Assembly: GCA_964400355.1 (NCBI GenBank)
Contig: CAYNTO010000009.1
Location: 53,818-117,817 of the forward strand
Origin: JACKAL01 sp964400355
Lineage (GTDB): Bacteria > Bdellovibrionota > Bdellovibrionia > Bdellovibrionales > JAGQZY01
Direction of reading: 5' to 3'
Length of the DNA stretch: 64,000 nt
Shown: in pieces, positions 41,781 to 49,829 of the stretch
Position numbering within the stretch: the stretch's first letter is position 1
Layout of the letters: the number at the start of each line of letters is the position of its first letter
The notes under the pieces: generated by a model
Told to the model about the DNA's origin: nothing
Database searches by the model: none
Seen by the model: only the letters and a program-made list of their open reading frames with translations
Position numbers and translations under genes: made by a program

Positions 41781-41954
41781 GTTCACTGACCATCGTTTAG
41801 AAAATGAAAAATTCTTAATATTTCAGATACTTGTGGCATCGCACCAATGGCCACTATCCTTGAGTCGAATCGACCTGATGATTCTTGACCGTGTCTTTCT
41901 CCTAAGTAACAGTAAATAGAGTAGCGAAGAGTTATGTCGTTGAATCTGCTGGGA

Positions 41955-41990
41955 GCCTCTTTGAAACCTTATTAACAGGCACAAGGAGGC
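41955..41990 (+). promoter_or_regulatory. Hairpin covering the RRM gene ribosome binding site
   Basis: GCCTCTTT (41955-41962) can pair with AAGGAGGC (41983-41990), seven Watson-Crick pairs and one G-U, around a 20-base loop. The 3' arm is the whole Shine-Dalgarno sequence of the GTG start at 41995. Confidence 0.6.
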
Positions 41991-41994
41991 CATA

Positions 41995-42474
41995 GTGAAC
42001 AATCGTTTATTTGTAGGACAGCTTTCATATTCTGTAGATTCAGAAGCGCTCGAGCAATTTTTTGCTTCCGCGGGACAAGTCACCTCCGCGCGTGTGATGT
42101 CTCATCGCGACTCGGGTCGCTCTAAAGGATACGGATTCGTTGAAATGTCCAACGATTCTGATGCGAACACAGCCATCGAACAGCTCAACGGAAAAGAACT
42201 CATGGGTCGAGCTATTGTTGTAGCCATCGCTCGTCCACCCGAAAAACGCGAGGGTGGAGGTTACGGTGGTGGTCGTGGCGGCGGCCGCGGTGGTAATGGC
42301 GGCGGCGGTTACGGTGGTGGAAATCGCGGTGGCGGAGGCTACGGCGGTGGAGGAGGCGGTCGCGGTGGGTATGGCGGCGGCAATGATCGTGGAAATCGCG
42401 GTGGACGTGGCGGTTACGGTGGTGGTGGCAGTGATCGCGGAGATCGCGGCGGTGGCGGAAGAGACGACTACTAG
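41995..42474 (+). CDS. RRM RNA-binding protein with glycine-rich tail
   Basis: 159 residues, starting at GTG five bases after AAGGAGG. One RNA-recognition motif fills residues 1-82: RNP2 is RLFVGQLS and RNP1 is KGYGFVEM, both with the aromatic residues that stack on RNA. The rest is GGYGGG repeats with Arg and Asp. Single-RRM, Gly-tailed proteins of this type in cyanobacteria and delta-proteobacteria respond to cold and bind RNA as chaperones. The 270-base gap before it contains two hairpins, one closing its ribosome binding site. Confidence 0.93.
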   Translation: MNNRLFVGQLSYSVDSEALEQFFASAGQVTSARVMSHRDSGRSKGYGFVEMSNDSDANTAIEQLNGKELMGRAIVVAIARPPEKREGGGYGGGRGGGRGGNGGGGYGGGNRGGGGYGGGGGGRGGYGGGNDRGNRGGRGGYGGGGSDRGDRGGGGRDDY

Positions 42475-42537
42475 TATTCAATTCATCAATTGGGTCTACC
42501 GTTTCACAGGTAGACATGATTTCCAGTTTTAATAAAA

Positions 42538-42567
42538 AAGGCTAAGTGTGAACTTAGCCTTTTTTTA
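42538..42567. terminator. Bidirectional terminator
   Basis: AAGGCTAAGT-GTGA-ACTTAGCCTT, 10 pairs, with A-run before and T7 after, between the RRM gene and the convergent gene at 42589; it can end both. A second, weaker hairpin (GTCTACC/GGTAGAC, 42494-42515) precedes it. Confidence 0.88.
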
Positions 42568-42588
42568 TTTTTTAAATGAGAAATGAGA

Positions 42589-43239
42589 CTACTCTTCGCC
42601 GTCTAACCAGGTGGATACAGTGCCATCGCAATAAACCACATAACCCGCCCAACACTCGGCACCTGCTGCGCAGTAGTCATTAAAAACAACGTCAGTTTTA
42701 AAGCCGTCGATTTCAAAGTTTTCCGAAAGAGACGCCACGGTTTCGTTCTTTAATTTTTTTGTCATAACCGAAGACTCTTTATCGGGATCTAACCAGGAAA
42801 AATCATTCTCTGGAACTTCGTTCAACACTTTGGACAAATAGGCATCCAATTTCTGTTTTGCCGTTGTTTCTGAAATACATTCGCCAGATGCCAGTTCTTC
42901 TTCGCCGTCCGAGGTCGTTCCAGTAAATGTGTACGTCTCAAGGTAACAAGACGTGCCACTGATGCTGTAGGTGAGGGAATAATTTTGATCCCACATTTCT
43001 CCATCCTCATTGGTGTGGCCGCTAACGACGTTGAGAGTAATTTTGTCGCCCTTCAGACTTTGCACTGTAGTGTGAAGTTGGTAGTCATCGTAATCGCCCT
43101 GATAGGGTCCATAGGTCAGGCTGTAAACAGCGTCGATGCCCTTTACGAACTCTTCCGCATCTGCAATGCACTGCGGAGTGGATTCGGCGTGAGCCAGGGC
43201 GGCAAAGCTACTGATAACTAAGGCTAAAATGATTCTCAT
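42589..43239 (-). CDS. Secreted protein of unknown function
   Basis: 216 residues. Signal peptide MRIILALVISSFAALAHA, then an acidic, Thr/Tyr-rich domain with six Cys (QCIAD, SCYLE, ECISE, YCAAGAEC, YCDG), suggesting disulfide-bonded periplasmic folding. The N-terminal part YQLHTTVQSLKGDKITLNVV is beta-like. No family is recognised. AAGGAGAA precedes the ATG. A shared 265-base divergent region separates it from the carboxypeptidase gene; it holds a direct repeat AACTGGCT at 43299 and 43338. Confidence 0.7.
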   Translation of the reverse strand: MRIILALVISSFAALAHAESTPQCIADAEEFVKGIDAVYSLTYGPYQGDYDDYQLHTTVQSLKGDKITLNVVSGHTNEDGEMWDQNYSLTYSISGTSCYLETYTFTGTTSDGEEELASGECISETTAKQKLDAYLSKVLNEVPENDFSWLDPDKESSVMTKKLKNETVASLSENFEIDGFKTDVVFNDYCAAGAECWAGYVVYCDGTVSTWLDGEE

Positions 43240-43504
43240 TGGTTCTCCTTTTAAGATGCTTCAGTGCATATCACTACGAGATCACAGAGGAAATAGATAA
43301 CTGGCTGTATAACTTTGGATGAATTAATTTCAGTGAAAACTGGCTCATTATGAACCAAATTACCCTCCACAAAATCTTGTCTTATATGGACAAATCGTAA
43401 ACAAATTCCCCGACTAAAGTGTGATTTTCATTCTGACAAACAATAATCCGCACCTTTCGGCTTGGGTATTTAAGTCGTGGGGATGAAGGTCCGTAGAGAG
43501 AGGT

Positions 43505-44500
43505 ATGAATAAACTCTTGATAATTGCCCTCACCTCGCTTTTGACATTCGCCTGCGCAAAAAGCAAAGACAGCATCTACGCTCATCTCGAAGCCGACGAA
43601 GACGGTATTGTGGATTCAGAAATTCCGTTCGATGGCAGCGAAGATCAACAAGAGCCACAACCGCCTCTTATCCTGACCGACACCTTAACCAAGGCCGAAT
43701 CTGACATCGCAAAAACATACCATAAAAATCAACTCTCTCGTTTTAGTTTTGTAATCGTCGATGCAAAGTCCAACAAAGTCATGCGCAGCTACAAAGCGCA
43801 ACAGCCAAGACGCCTGGCATCTGTCACAAAAATCTCCACTGCTCTTTCTGCCCTTGAAAACGTGAACGGCCCAAGCATATCTAAAATTCAAAGCATGCTC
43901 AAATCTTCGAACAATGGAGAGGCTTCGCGCTACTTGCGTCTTACAGTTAAATCGCTTTTTAACTACATCGTGCCCGGCGCTGGTTACTCCGCGGCCGCAA
44001 GCTGCCCAGCTGCGGTGAGCAACGAAGCTCAGGCAGCAACCATGATGCTCGATTGGATTCAACACGAAGTGCCTGATGTGGATTGGCAAGGCAGCGCTCT
44101 CAAAGATGGCGCGGGCTGCAACTACAGCAATCAGATGACAGCGGTACAAATCGTAAAAATTCTCCAGTACGCCGATCTCAAAGGTGCCGCTTACGACGGT
44201 AAAACATTTGAAAAACTCCTCTCCATTTCTGGTGTCGATGGGACGTGGGCGAGCCGCAACAAAGATCACAAAGGCTTAGTGCTCGCTAAAACAGGAACGC
44301 TCAATCCCAATGCCAATTTGGCTGGTTACTTTTACGCTCGCAGAAATGGTGTGCTCAACAAATATTACTTTGCAGTCTTCGTAGAAAAAGACAGTGGTAC
44401 CACCAACGCCAACAATGCGCGCACATTTATTGAAATGCTCGTGCGCAACTGGATCAACTACTACGCCAAACAAGCGGGCGAACCCATCGCTACTCTCTAA
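43505..44500 (+). CDS. Lipoprotein D-alanyl-D-alanine carboxypeptidase (PBP4/S13 type)
   Basis: 331 residues. A lipobox at Cys17 (LLTFAC) makes it a lipoprotein. All three penicillin-binding motifs are present: Ser106-x-x-Lys109 in ASVTKI, Ser134-x-Asn136 in KSSNN and Lys262-Thr-Gly264 in AKTGTLN. These match the S13 family (PBP4), which trims pentapeptides or cuts cross-links in peptidoglycan. The usual DGSGLSRxN element is altered to DGAGCNYSNQ. At 331 residues it lacks the large insert of E. coli PBP4, so it is a compact form. GAGAGG precedes the ATG. Confidence 0.87.
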   Translation: MNKLLIIALTSLLTFACAKSKDSIYAHLEADEDGIVDSEIPFDGSEDQQEPQPPLILTDTLTKAESDIAKTYHKNQLSRFSFVIVDAKSNKVMRSYKAQQPRRLASVTKISTALSALENVNGPSISKIQSMLKSSNNGEASRYLRLTVKSLFNYIVPGAGYSAAASCPAAVSNEAQAATMMLDWIQHEVPDVDWQGSALKDGAGCNYSNQMTAVQIVKILQYADLKGAAYDGKTFEKLLSISGVDGTWASRNKDHKGLVLAKTGTLNPNANLAGYFYARRNGVLNKYYFAVFVEKDSGTTNANNARTFIEMLVRNWINYYAKQAGEPIATL

Positions 44501-44528
44501 CATTAGAAGACGCGCCGCCATTTGATAG

Positions 44529-44544
44529 TGGCACTGACCTTGCT
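44529..44544 (+). promoter_or_regulatory. Sigma-54 promoter (best match)
   Basis: TGGCAC-TGACC-TTGCT matches the sigma-54 consensus TGGCAC-N5-TTGC[AT] at every defined base, with GG (44530-44531) and GC (44542-44543) ten bases apart. The expected start near 44555 leaves a 22-base leader with a GAAAGG ribosome binding site for the gene at 44578. An activator of the NtrC type is encoded at 51740. Confidence 0.75.
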
Positions 44545-44577
44545 ATACCTTTCATTGTTTTCGATGAAAGGTTGTCT

Positions 44578-45105
44578 ATGTTGTTTTCTTTGGTTTTCAG
44601 CGCTCTGCTAGTGCTTATAAACGGCAATGCACAAGTAAAAATTCCTCCCGCATATGTACAGCAGGATCAACACACGGCCTTCTTTCTATTTGGGTTTGAT
44701 GGACAGAGTATGATCAGTCACTGTCATATGAATTGGGCACCGGGATACCCTCGGTGTTACTTGGAATTTGAACGTGAAAAGAATCAGCACACCAATATTT
44801 TCTTTGATTACAACGCTCTCGAGAAAGTTCATCCGGTCCTTTTAAAGGCGCTCAAAAATTTGCACGCTCGATTGTTGCGGGAGCGTCCCGTTTCCAAGTG
44901 GAATTTGTTCACCGACATGTTTCGCGAAAATGACTACGAGGTTCTCGCAGAATTGATTCGACAAATCGAAGCTGAGTCCCTCAGCAACCGCTTTTTAATG
45001 CCCAATATCCCTCGTAAAATTGAGTCCATTAGCAACACCTATGTGGTGAACGAAATCATGAATGTTTTCGAACTGATTCTCCTTGCCCACGAGATCCGCC
45101 AATAA
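44578..45105 (+). CDS. Secreted protein of unknown function under a sigma-54 promoter
   Basis: 175 residues from the ATG at 44578; a TTG two codons earlier is less likely because GAAAGG is spaced correctly for the ATG. A hydrophobic signal (MLFSLVFSALLVLINGNA) is followed by a mixed alpha/beta domain of unknown family, with His/Tyr-rich GQSMISHCHMNWAPGYPRCYLEF including two Cys. No catalytic motif is recognised. Sigma-54 control suggests a condition-dependent envelope role. A short ACGCT/AGCGT hairpin follows the stop. Confidence 0.72.
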   Translation: MLFSLVFSALLVLINGNAQVKIPPAYVQQDQHTAFFLFGFDGQSMISHCHMNWAPGYPRCYLEFEREKNQHTNIFFDYNALEKVHPVLLKALKNLHARLLRERPVSKWNLFTDMFRENDYEVLAELIRQIEAESLSNRFLMPNIPRKIESISNTYVVNEIMNVFELILLAHEIRQ

Positions 45106-45127
45106 CGCTCAAAAGCGTCACTTTGTG

Positions 45128-45196
45128 GTGTATAAACTCCAAATGGGTCAAGAATTGTCACTGTTTGATGCCTAAACACCTCTATAGTTTATACAC
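45128..45196. promoter_or_regulatory. 11-bp inverted repeat upstream of a sigma-54-like promoter
   Basis: GTGTATAAACT (45128-45138) and AGTTTATACAC (45186-45196) are exact reverse complements, 47 bases apart. They lie at about -99 and -36 relative to the sigma-54-like start, so they could be enhancer sites for a regulator. Confidence 0.55.
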
Positions 45197-45200
45197 GGGC

Positions 45201-45216
45201 TGGTATTTGCTTTGCA
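45201..45216 (+). promoter_or_regulatory. Sigma-54-like promoter
   Basis: TGGTAT-TTGCT-TTGCA: GG at 45202-45203 and GC at 45214-45215, ten bases apart. The -12 half is perfect and the -24 half has two mismatches. The expected start near 45227 precedes the gene at 45255, which has a GAGGCGGG ribosome binding site. Confidence 0.55.
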
Positions 45217-45254
45217 CATATTAGACACGAAGAACTTTTAGACGAGGCGGGTAT

Positions 45255-46292
45255 ATGCAAAAGTTAAAAATGCAGCTAGAACGACAAATTCAAGAAATCG
45301 TATTCTTTTCCAGCGTGTTGTTGGGATTTTCGATTGTCCTGAGCGGAATTTTTTCCCTCGTCCTCACACCTGACAGCCTGATATACATCATTGGCAGCTT
45401 TGGCTCATCTGTCGTTCAATCTGTGATCACCGGTCTCGGATTTAGCTTCTTTTACCTGGCTGTCATTGTTTTACACATGGGTTATGTGATCAACATGAAC
45501 GTGTTTTCTTTTAGAGATTTTAAACTTCAGTACGAAATGCTCTCTATTACTTTCGTAGCTCACATCCTTATTCTTTTTTGCGCGGCCTCTTTGTTTTCTG
45601 TGGCTCAGGTGTCTTTGGAAATGCCTGCCACTGAGGTTCTGCGTGGAGGTTTGGGCGGCCTTGTGGGTTACACTTTCGGTAACTTCTTCCACGCTCATCT
45701 TGGAGTTTACGGCTCTAGCATTATCCTAAGCGCCGTGGCTTTCGGAATTTCGATTCTTGCTGGATTTTACGAAATCAATGATGTTATCGACTTTGGTAAA
45801 CATGGAGCGAAATCCGCACTGCATGGTTTCTTCGCTGTGGGTCGCGGGATCAACGAGGCGACGGATCATTTAACAGCGATTTTAACTCGTGACCAACGCA
45901 TGGTCACTGCGAACGTTGGCTTTACAGCTTCCAAAAGTTGGATGTCCCACTCTTTAGATAAAGCCAACTCCTATGTTCAGGAACGTTTGCAAAAGAGTTC
46001 TTCGTTATTTGCTAAAAAATCTGAAAACAAAGAGAAATCTTCTAAAAAGGCCGTGGCCAAGAAAACCTCGGCAAAGCCTAGCGAGAAGATCGCAGAAAAA
46101 TCCGCAGCGCCTAAAGTTTCTAATAAACCCGCAAGTAAAGAGAGTTTGGCAAAAGCTACAGTTGCAAAACAAGCTACAAAATTATCCGAGAAAAGTACCA
46201 AGGTAAAAACAGCGACTAGCGCCAAGGCAGAGTCGCGTACAGCATCTGCCACGGCAAAGCTCAGCAAGAAGACATCTTCAAAAAAAGCATAA
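45255..46292 (+). CDS. Four-helix membrane protein with histone-H1-like tail
   Basis: 345 residues. Four hydrophobic segments (about 17-37, 50-75, 92-118 and 145-172) form an N-terminal membrane domain of no recognised family. From about residue 255 the chain is almost only Lys, Ala, Ser and Thr (SKKAVAKKTSAKPSEKIAEK), closely like bacterial histone H1-type proteins. A soluble tail of about 90 basic residues on a membrane anchor could hold DNA or polyanions at the membrane. The promoter region holds a sigma-54-like element and an 11-base inverted repeat. Confidence 0.7.
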   Translation: MQKLKMQLERQIQEIVFFSSVLLGFSIVLSGIFSLVLTPDSLIYIIGSFGSSVVQSVITGLGFSFFYLAVIVLHMGYVINMNVFSFRDFKLQYEMLSITFVAHILILFCAASLFSVAQVSLEMPATEVLRGGLGGLVGYTFGNFFHAHLGVYGSSIILSAVAFGISILAGFYEINDVIDFGKHGAKSALHGFFAVGRGINEATDHLTAILTRDQRMVTANVGFTASKSWMSHSLDKANSYVQERLQKSSSLFAKKSENKEKSSKKAVAKKTSAKPSEKIAEKSAAPKVSNKPASKESLAKATVAKQATKLSEKSTKVKTATSAKAESRTASATAKLSKKTSSKKA

Positions 46293-46317
46293 TAGAATAT
46301 GCAATTCAAACGAGATC

Positions 46318-46342
46318 AAGGCCGCCAGTGCGGCCTTTTTTA
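46318..46342 (+). terminator. Rho-independent terminator
   Basis: AAGGCCGC-CAGT-GCGGCCTT, 8 pairs, followed by T6 after the membrane protein gene. Confidence 0.88.
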
Positions 46343-46364
46343 TTCGATTGAGACCGCTCGAATT

Positions 46365-48224
46365 CTACTCGACGGTCACAGACTTGGCTAAATTGCGAGG
46401 TTGATCCACGTTGTAACCGAGGGCATCCGCTAAGTGGTAGGCCAGCAATTGCATCGGAATTACAGAGAGGATCCCTGAGGCCATCCAATCTGATTTTGGC
46501 AACGCAAGATACTGCTCGCTCATCCCTTTTAGATTGGCATCATCACCAGTCCCCACGGAAATGATTACCCCGCCGCGCGCTTTCGCTTCCTGCAAATTGC
46601 TCAGCGTTTTTTCATAGTGCGCATCTCTAGGATTGATCACGATCACCAGCATGTTCTCATCAATCAGCGCCAATGGACCGTGCTTCATTTCGCCGGCAGC
46701 ATAACCCTCAGCGTGCTTGTAGGCCAGCTCTTTGAGCTTTAGCGCTCCCTCCATGGCAATGGGGTAATTCACTCCCCGCCCCAGATACAGGAAACCCTTA
46801 TATTTTTTAAACGTCTCCATGGCTTCTTCAAAATACTTGTCATAGGCAAGCACGGATTCCATGTGGCTGGGTAGCGACAACAGATTCTGCACGAATTGTC
46901 GCTCTTCATCGTCCGACAACTGCAGGCGAATGCGTGCCAGATACAATGAGAACATATTGATCACAGCCAGAGTGCAAATAAATGCTTTGGTGCTCGCAAC
47001 GCCCACCTCAACTCCCGCCTCCATAAAAATATGAAGGTCCGATTCGCGATCGATGGTCGAGCCGAGAGTATTGGTAAGACTCAGCACCGGAGCGCCACTT
47101 TGCTTTGCCATACGTAAAACAGCCAGAGTGTCGGCAGTTTCGCCACTCTGAGAAATGACGATGACCAAAGATTTGGGAGGAATGACCGGCTCTCGGTAAC
47201 GGAATTCACTGGCAAAATCCACTTCCACAGGGATCTTACTCATTTTTTCGATGAGATACTCTCCATACATTGCCGCGTAATAACTTGTGCCGCAGGCTAC
47301 GATAAAAATACGCTCAAAATTTTTAAAATCGCTCTCATTGATTCGCGAATTCGTCTTTTGCGACGGTGATGTGAACATCGATGAAAAATCGGCCTGATAT
47401 TTTTCTAAGTTGATGTATTTTTTAAGTGCCGACGATACCGCTAGAGGCTGCTCGTAGATCTCTTTGAGCATAAAATGCTTGAAACCATGTTTTTCAGCAG
47501 CCTGAGCCGTCCAATGTACTGTCGTCACTTCTTTTTTGAGCGGCTTACCTTTGTGATCCACAATTTTATAACTGTCCTTTTCGAGAAGAGCGATATCGCC
47601 GTCCTCCAGATATATGACTTTATCGGTGTATGGAAGTAATGCCTGCACATCACTTCCAATGACGCATTCTTCTTTACCAACACCAACAATGAGTGGTGGT
47701 CCGTGCTTAAACGCCACCAAGCGATCGGGTTCATCTTCGGACATCACAAGAATGGCATAGGCCCCCTCGAGGCGAGGCACTACATTGAGTACGGCACTAA
47801 AGATGTCTTTTGTGTTTTGCATTTCGTAGGCAATCAAATGAGCGACCACCTCACTATCGGTGTCCGATTTAAAATCTGCGCCTTTATCAAGAAGTTCTTT
47901 TTTGAGTTCCGAATAGTTTTCGATAATTCCGTTATGAACAAGACAAACACCACCCACCGTGTGGGGGTGCGCATTGCGCTCCGAAGGGACACCGTGGGTG
48001 GCCCAACGCGTATGGCCGATACCGATTGTTCCATGGAGTTTATGCTGAGTGAGCTTTCGCTCCAGTTCGGTGAGTTTACCCTCCGCGCGAACAACCTGCA
48101 CCTCTCCGTGATCGACTACCGCAACTCCAGAGCTGTCGTAACCCCGGTACTCTAATTTCTTTAATCCGGAGACCAATACGTCCACCGGTTCACGTTGCCC
48201 AATGTATCCTACGATTCCACACAT
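46365..48224 (-). CDS. glmS: Glutamine--fructose-6-phosphate aminotransferase
   Basis: 619 residues. The nucleophile Cys2 of the glutaminase half is in MCGIVGYIG; the sugar-isomerase half has two SIS domains with CGTSYYA and SQSGETADT, and the C-terminus ends LAKSVTVE, the conserved tail. It makes glucosamine-6-phosphate for peptidoglycan and lipopolysaccharide. glmU lies 27 bases upstream on the same strand, so the first two steps to UDP-GlcNAc are in one operon. The gap is too short for a glmS ribozyme. Confidence 0.97.
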   Translation of the reverse strand: MCGIVGYIGQREPVDVLVSGLKKLEYRGYDSSGVAVVDHGEVQVVRAEGKLTELERKLTQHKLHGTIGIGHTRWATHGVPSERNAHPHTVGGVCLVHNGIIENYSELKKELLDKGADFKSDTDSEVVAHLIAYEMQNTKDIFSAVLNVVPRLEGAYAILVMSEDEPDRLVAFKHGPPLIVGVGKEECVIGSDVQALLPYTDKVIYLEDGDIALLEKDSYKIVDHKGKPLKKEVTTVHWTAQAAEKHGFKHFMLKEIYEQPLAVSSALKKYINLEKYQADFSSMFTSPSQKTNSRINESDFKNFERIFIVACGTSYYAAMYGEYLIEKMSKIPVEVDFASEFRYREPVIPPKSLVIVISQSGETADTLAVLRMAKQSGAPVLSLTNTLGSTIDRESDLHIFMEAGVEVGVASTKAFICTLAVINMFSLYLARIRLQLSDDEERQFVQNLLSLPSHMESVLAYDKYFEEAMETFKKYKGFLYLGRGVNYPIAMEGALKLKELAYKHAEGYAAGEMKHGPLALIDENMLVIVINPRDAHYEKTLSNLQEAKARGGVIISVGTGDDANLKGMSEQYLALPKSDWMASGILSVIPMQLLAYHLADALGYNVDQPRNLAKSVTVE

Positions 48225-48251
48225 AAATTCCTCGCTTCAAAAAATAGATTT

Positions 48252-49616
48252 CTATTTTTTATTGTAGCCTTCTTTAATGAACTGTTTTCCGCGAGCCACC
48301 GCGAGTGCATCGGCAGGCACGTCTTTAGTGATCGTCGACCCAGATCCTATCACAGCACCATCGCCAATGGTGACCGGGGCTATAAATTGCGTGTCACTTC
48401 CTACGAATACGTCTTTTCCAATTGACGTACGATATTTCTTTTTATCGACAGCGTAATTGCACGTGATTGTACCACACCCGATATTGGTATTTTCTCCGAC
48501 GTCCGCATCGCCAAGATAGGTGAGATGGCCAGCCTTAGCACCACGCCCAAAGTTTACATTTTTCATTTCCACAAAGTTACCCACATGGGCGTCCTCTTCG
48601 ATCAGAGTATTAGGACGCAGTCGCGCATAGGGGCCGACCGAAGCTTTATTTTTAATAACGGTTTTCTCGATGTAGGATCCGGCGCGAATCTGCGCGCCAT
48701 CGTGGATCACACTATCGACGACAAAAACGTTGGGCTCAAGAACCGTGAATGATCCGATCACAGACAAACCCTTAAGGTAAACATTCGGGTAAATCACACA
48801 ACCCGCACCAACGCGCACGGAAGGTTCGATGTACGTAGATGCAGGATCAATGATGATAACTCCTGTATCCAACAGTTGTTTGCACTTCTCTCTAAATTTG
48901 AGTTTCGTCGCCTTCGCCAGCTCTTCTTGAGAGTTCACACCAAAGGCCACAGCAGGGCTTGCTTTAATGCCGATGACACGCTTACCGTCTTCTACCGCTT
49001 TTGAAACGATGTCGGTGAGATAGAATTCGTTTTGTTTATTCTTATTACCAATAAGTGGTAAAAACGCATTGAGCACTGTGGACTTCACCACATAAATTCC
49101 CGTGTTGACCTCGTTAATTTTTAGAGTTTCCATCGCAGCGTCTTTTGCCTCGACAATTGCTTTGATGTTGTCGTAGTGACGAATGATGCGACCGAAGCTT
49201 CCTGGCTTTTTAAGGAGGCAGGTGACAACGGCTAAGTCGGCCTTTGCCTCGGAAAATTCGTTCATGATGGAGGTTATATGCTCTTTAGAAATCATGGGAT
49301 GGTCGCCGTTAATGATCAGCACATCACCATCGATGGACTCCGGTTGGGCGGCGCGAACCGCATCGCCAGTTCCCAACTGCTGCATCTGGCGATAACAGAC
49401 CACACCCTGCTGTTCGAGCAGCGGTCTCACCAGATTTTCTCCAAAACCCACGACCACGCGGATATCGCTAAAATCGCACTCTCTTAAAGCGCTCACAATG
49501 TATTGGATCATCGGCTGACCGGCTACCGGGTGCAATACTTTTGGTAGCGGCGACTTCATGCGCGTTCCTTGACCTGCGGCCAGGACTATCACTGATTTTT
49601 TGGGGTCTGTACTCAT
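48252..49616 (-). CDS. glmU: Bifunctional GlcNAc-1-P uridyltransferase / GlcN-1-P acetyltransferase
   Basis: 454 residues. The N-terminal pyrophosphorylase has AAGQGTRMKS and INGDHPM; from about residue 250 a left-handed beta helix with hexapeptide repeats (IGCGTITCNYAVDKKKY) is the acetyltransferase. GlmU makes UDP-N-acetylglucosamine. It is the first gene of the glmU-glmS pair and is divergent from the sensor kinase. Confidence 0.97.
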   Translation of the reverse strand: MSTDPKKSVIVLAAGQGTRMKSPLPKVLHPVAGQPMIQYIVSALRECDFSDIRVVVGFGENLVRPLLEQQGVVCYRQMQQLGTGDAVRAAQPESIDGDVLIINGDHPMISKEHITSIMNEFSEAKADLAVVTCLLKKPGSFGRIIRHYDNIKAIVEAKDAAMETLKINEVNTGIYVVKSTVLNAFLPLIGNKNKQNEFYLTDIVSKAVEDGKRVIGIKASPAVAFGVNSQEELAKATKLKFREKCKQLLDTGVIIIDPASTYIEPSVRVGAGCVIYPNVYLKGLSVIGSFTVLEPNVFVVDSVIHDGAQIRAGSYIEKTVIKNKASVGPYARLRPNTLIEEDAHVGNFVEMKNVNFGRGAKAGHLTYLGDADVGENTNIGCGTITCNYAVDKKKYRTSIGKDVFVGSDTQFIAPVTIGDGAVIGSGSTITKDVPADALAVARGKQFIKEGYNKK

Positions 49617-49718
49617 AGCAACAAATTACATTGGGAGGGCGCCAAAGTCGATCACAAACTGTGCCACGCTCCCTCTGAAAAGCGCCCCTTCGGTCCGTCT
49701 CTTGCCAGAGGAATTTTT

Positions 49719-49829
49719 ATGCGCCAAACTGTAATCAGTGGCACAAATGAACGGCGTCCTCTATATCTCCGAGAACTACCCACCCGAGGCCTCCTGGGGC
49801 GTGGAGCATACGCGGTATTCCGACCTTAA
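49719..49829 (+). other. Short upstream reading frame overlapping the kinase start
   Basis: An ATG at 49719 has a good AGAGGAA ribosome binding site and would encode 36 residues, ending at 49829 out of frame with the kinase. It could be a leader peptide, or the sign of a one-base indel near the true kinase start. Confidence 0.35.

Noticed and set aside
42212..42532. His/Arg-rich and Val/Ala-rich frames over the RRM gene tail
   Set aside because: Same cause: GGY repeats in other frames.
48225..48251. glmS ribozyme upstream of glmS
   Set aside because: Only 27 bases separate glmU and glmS, far too few for the ribozyme.
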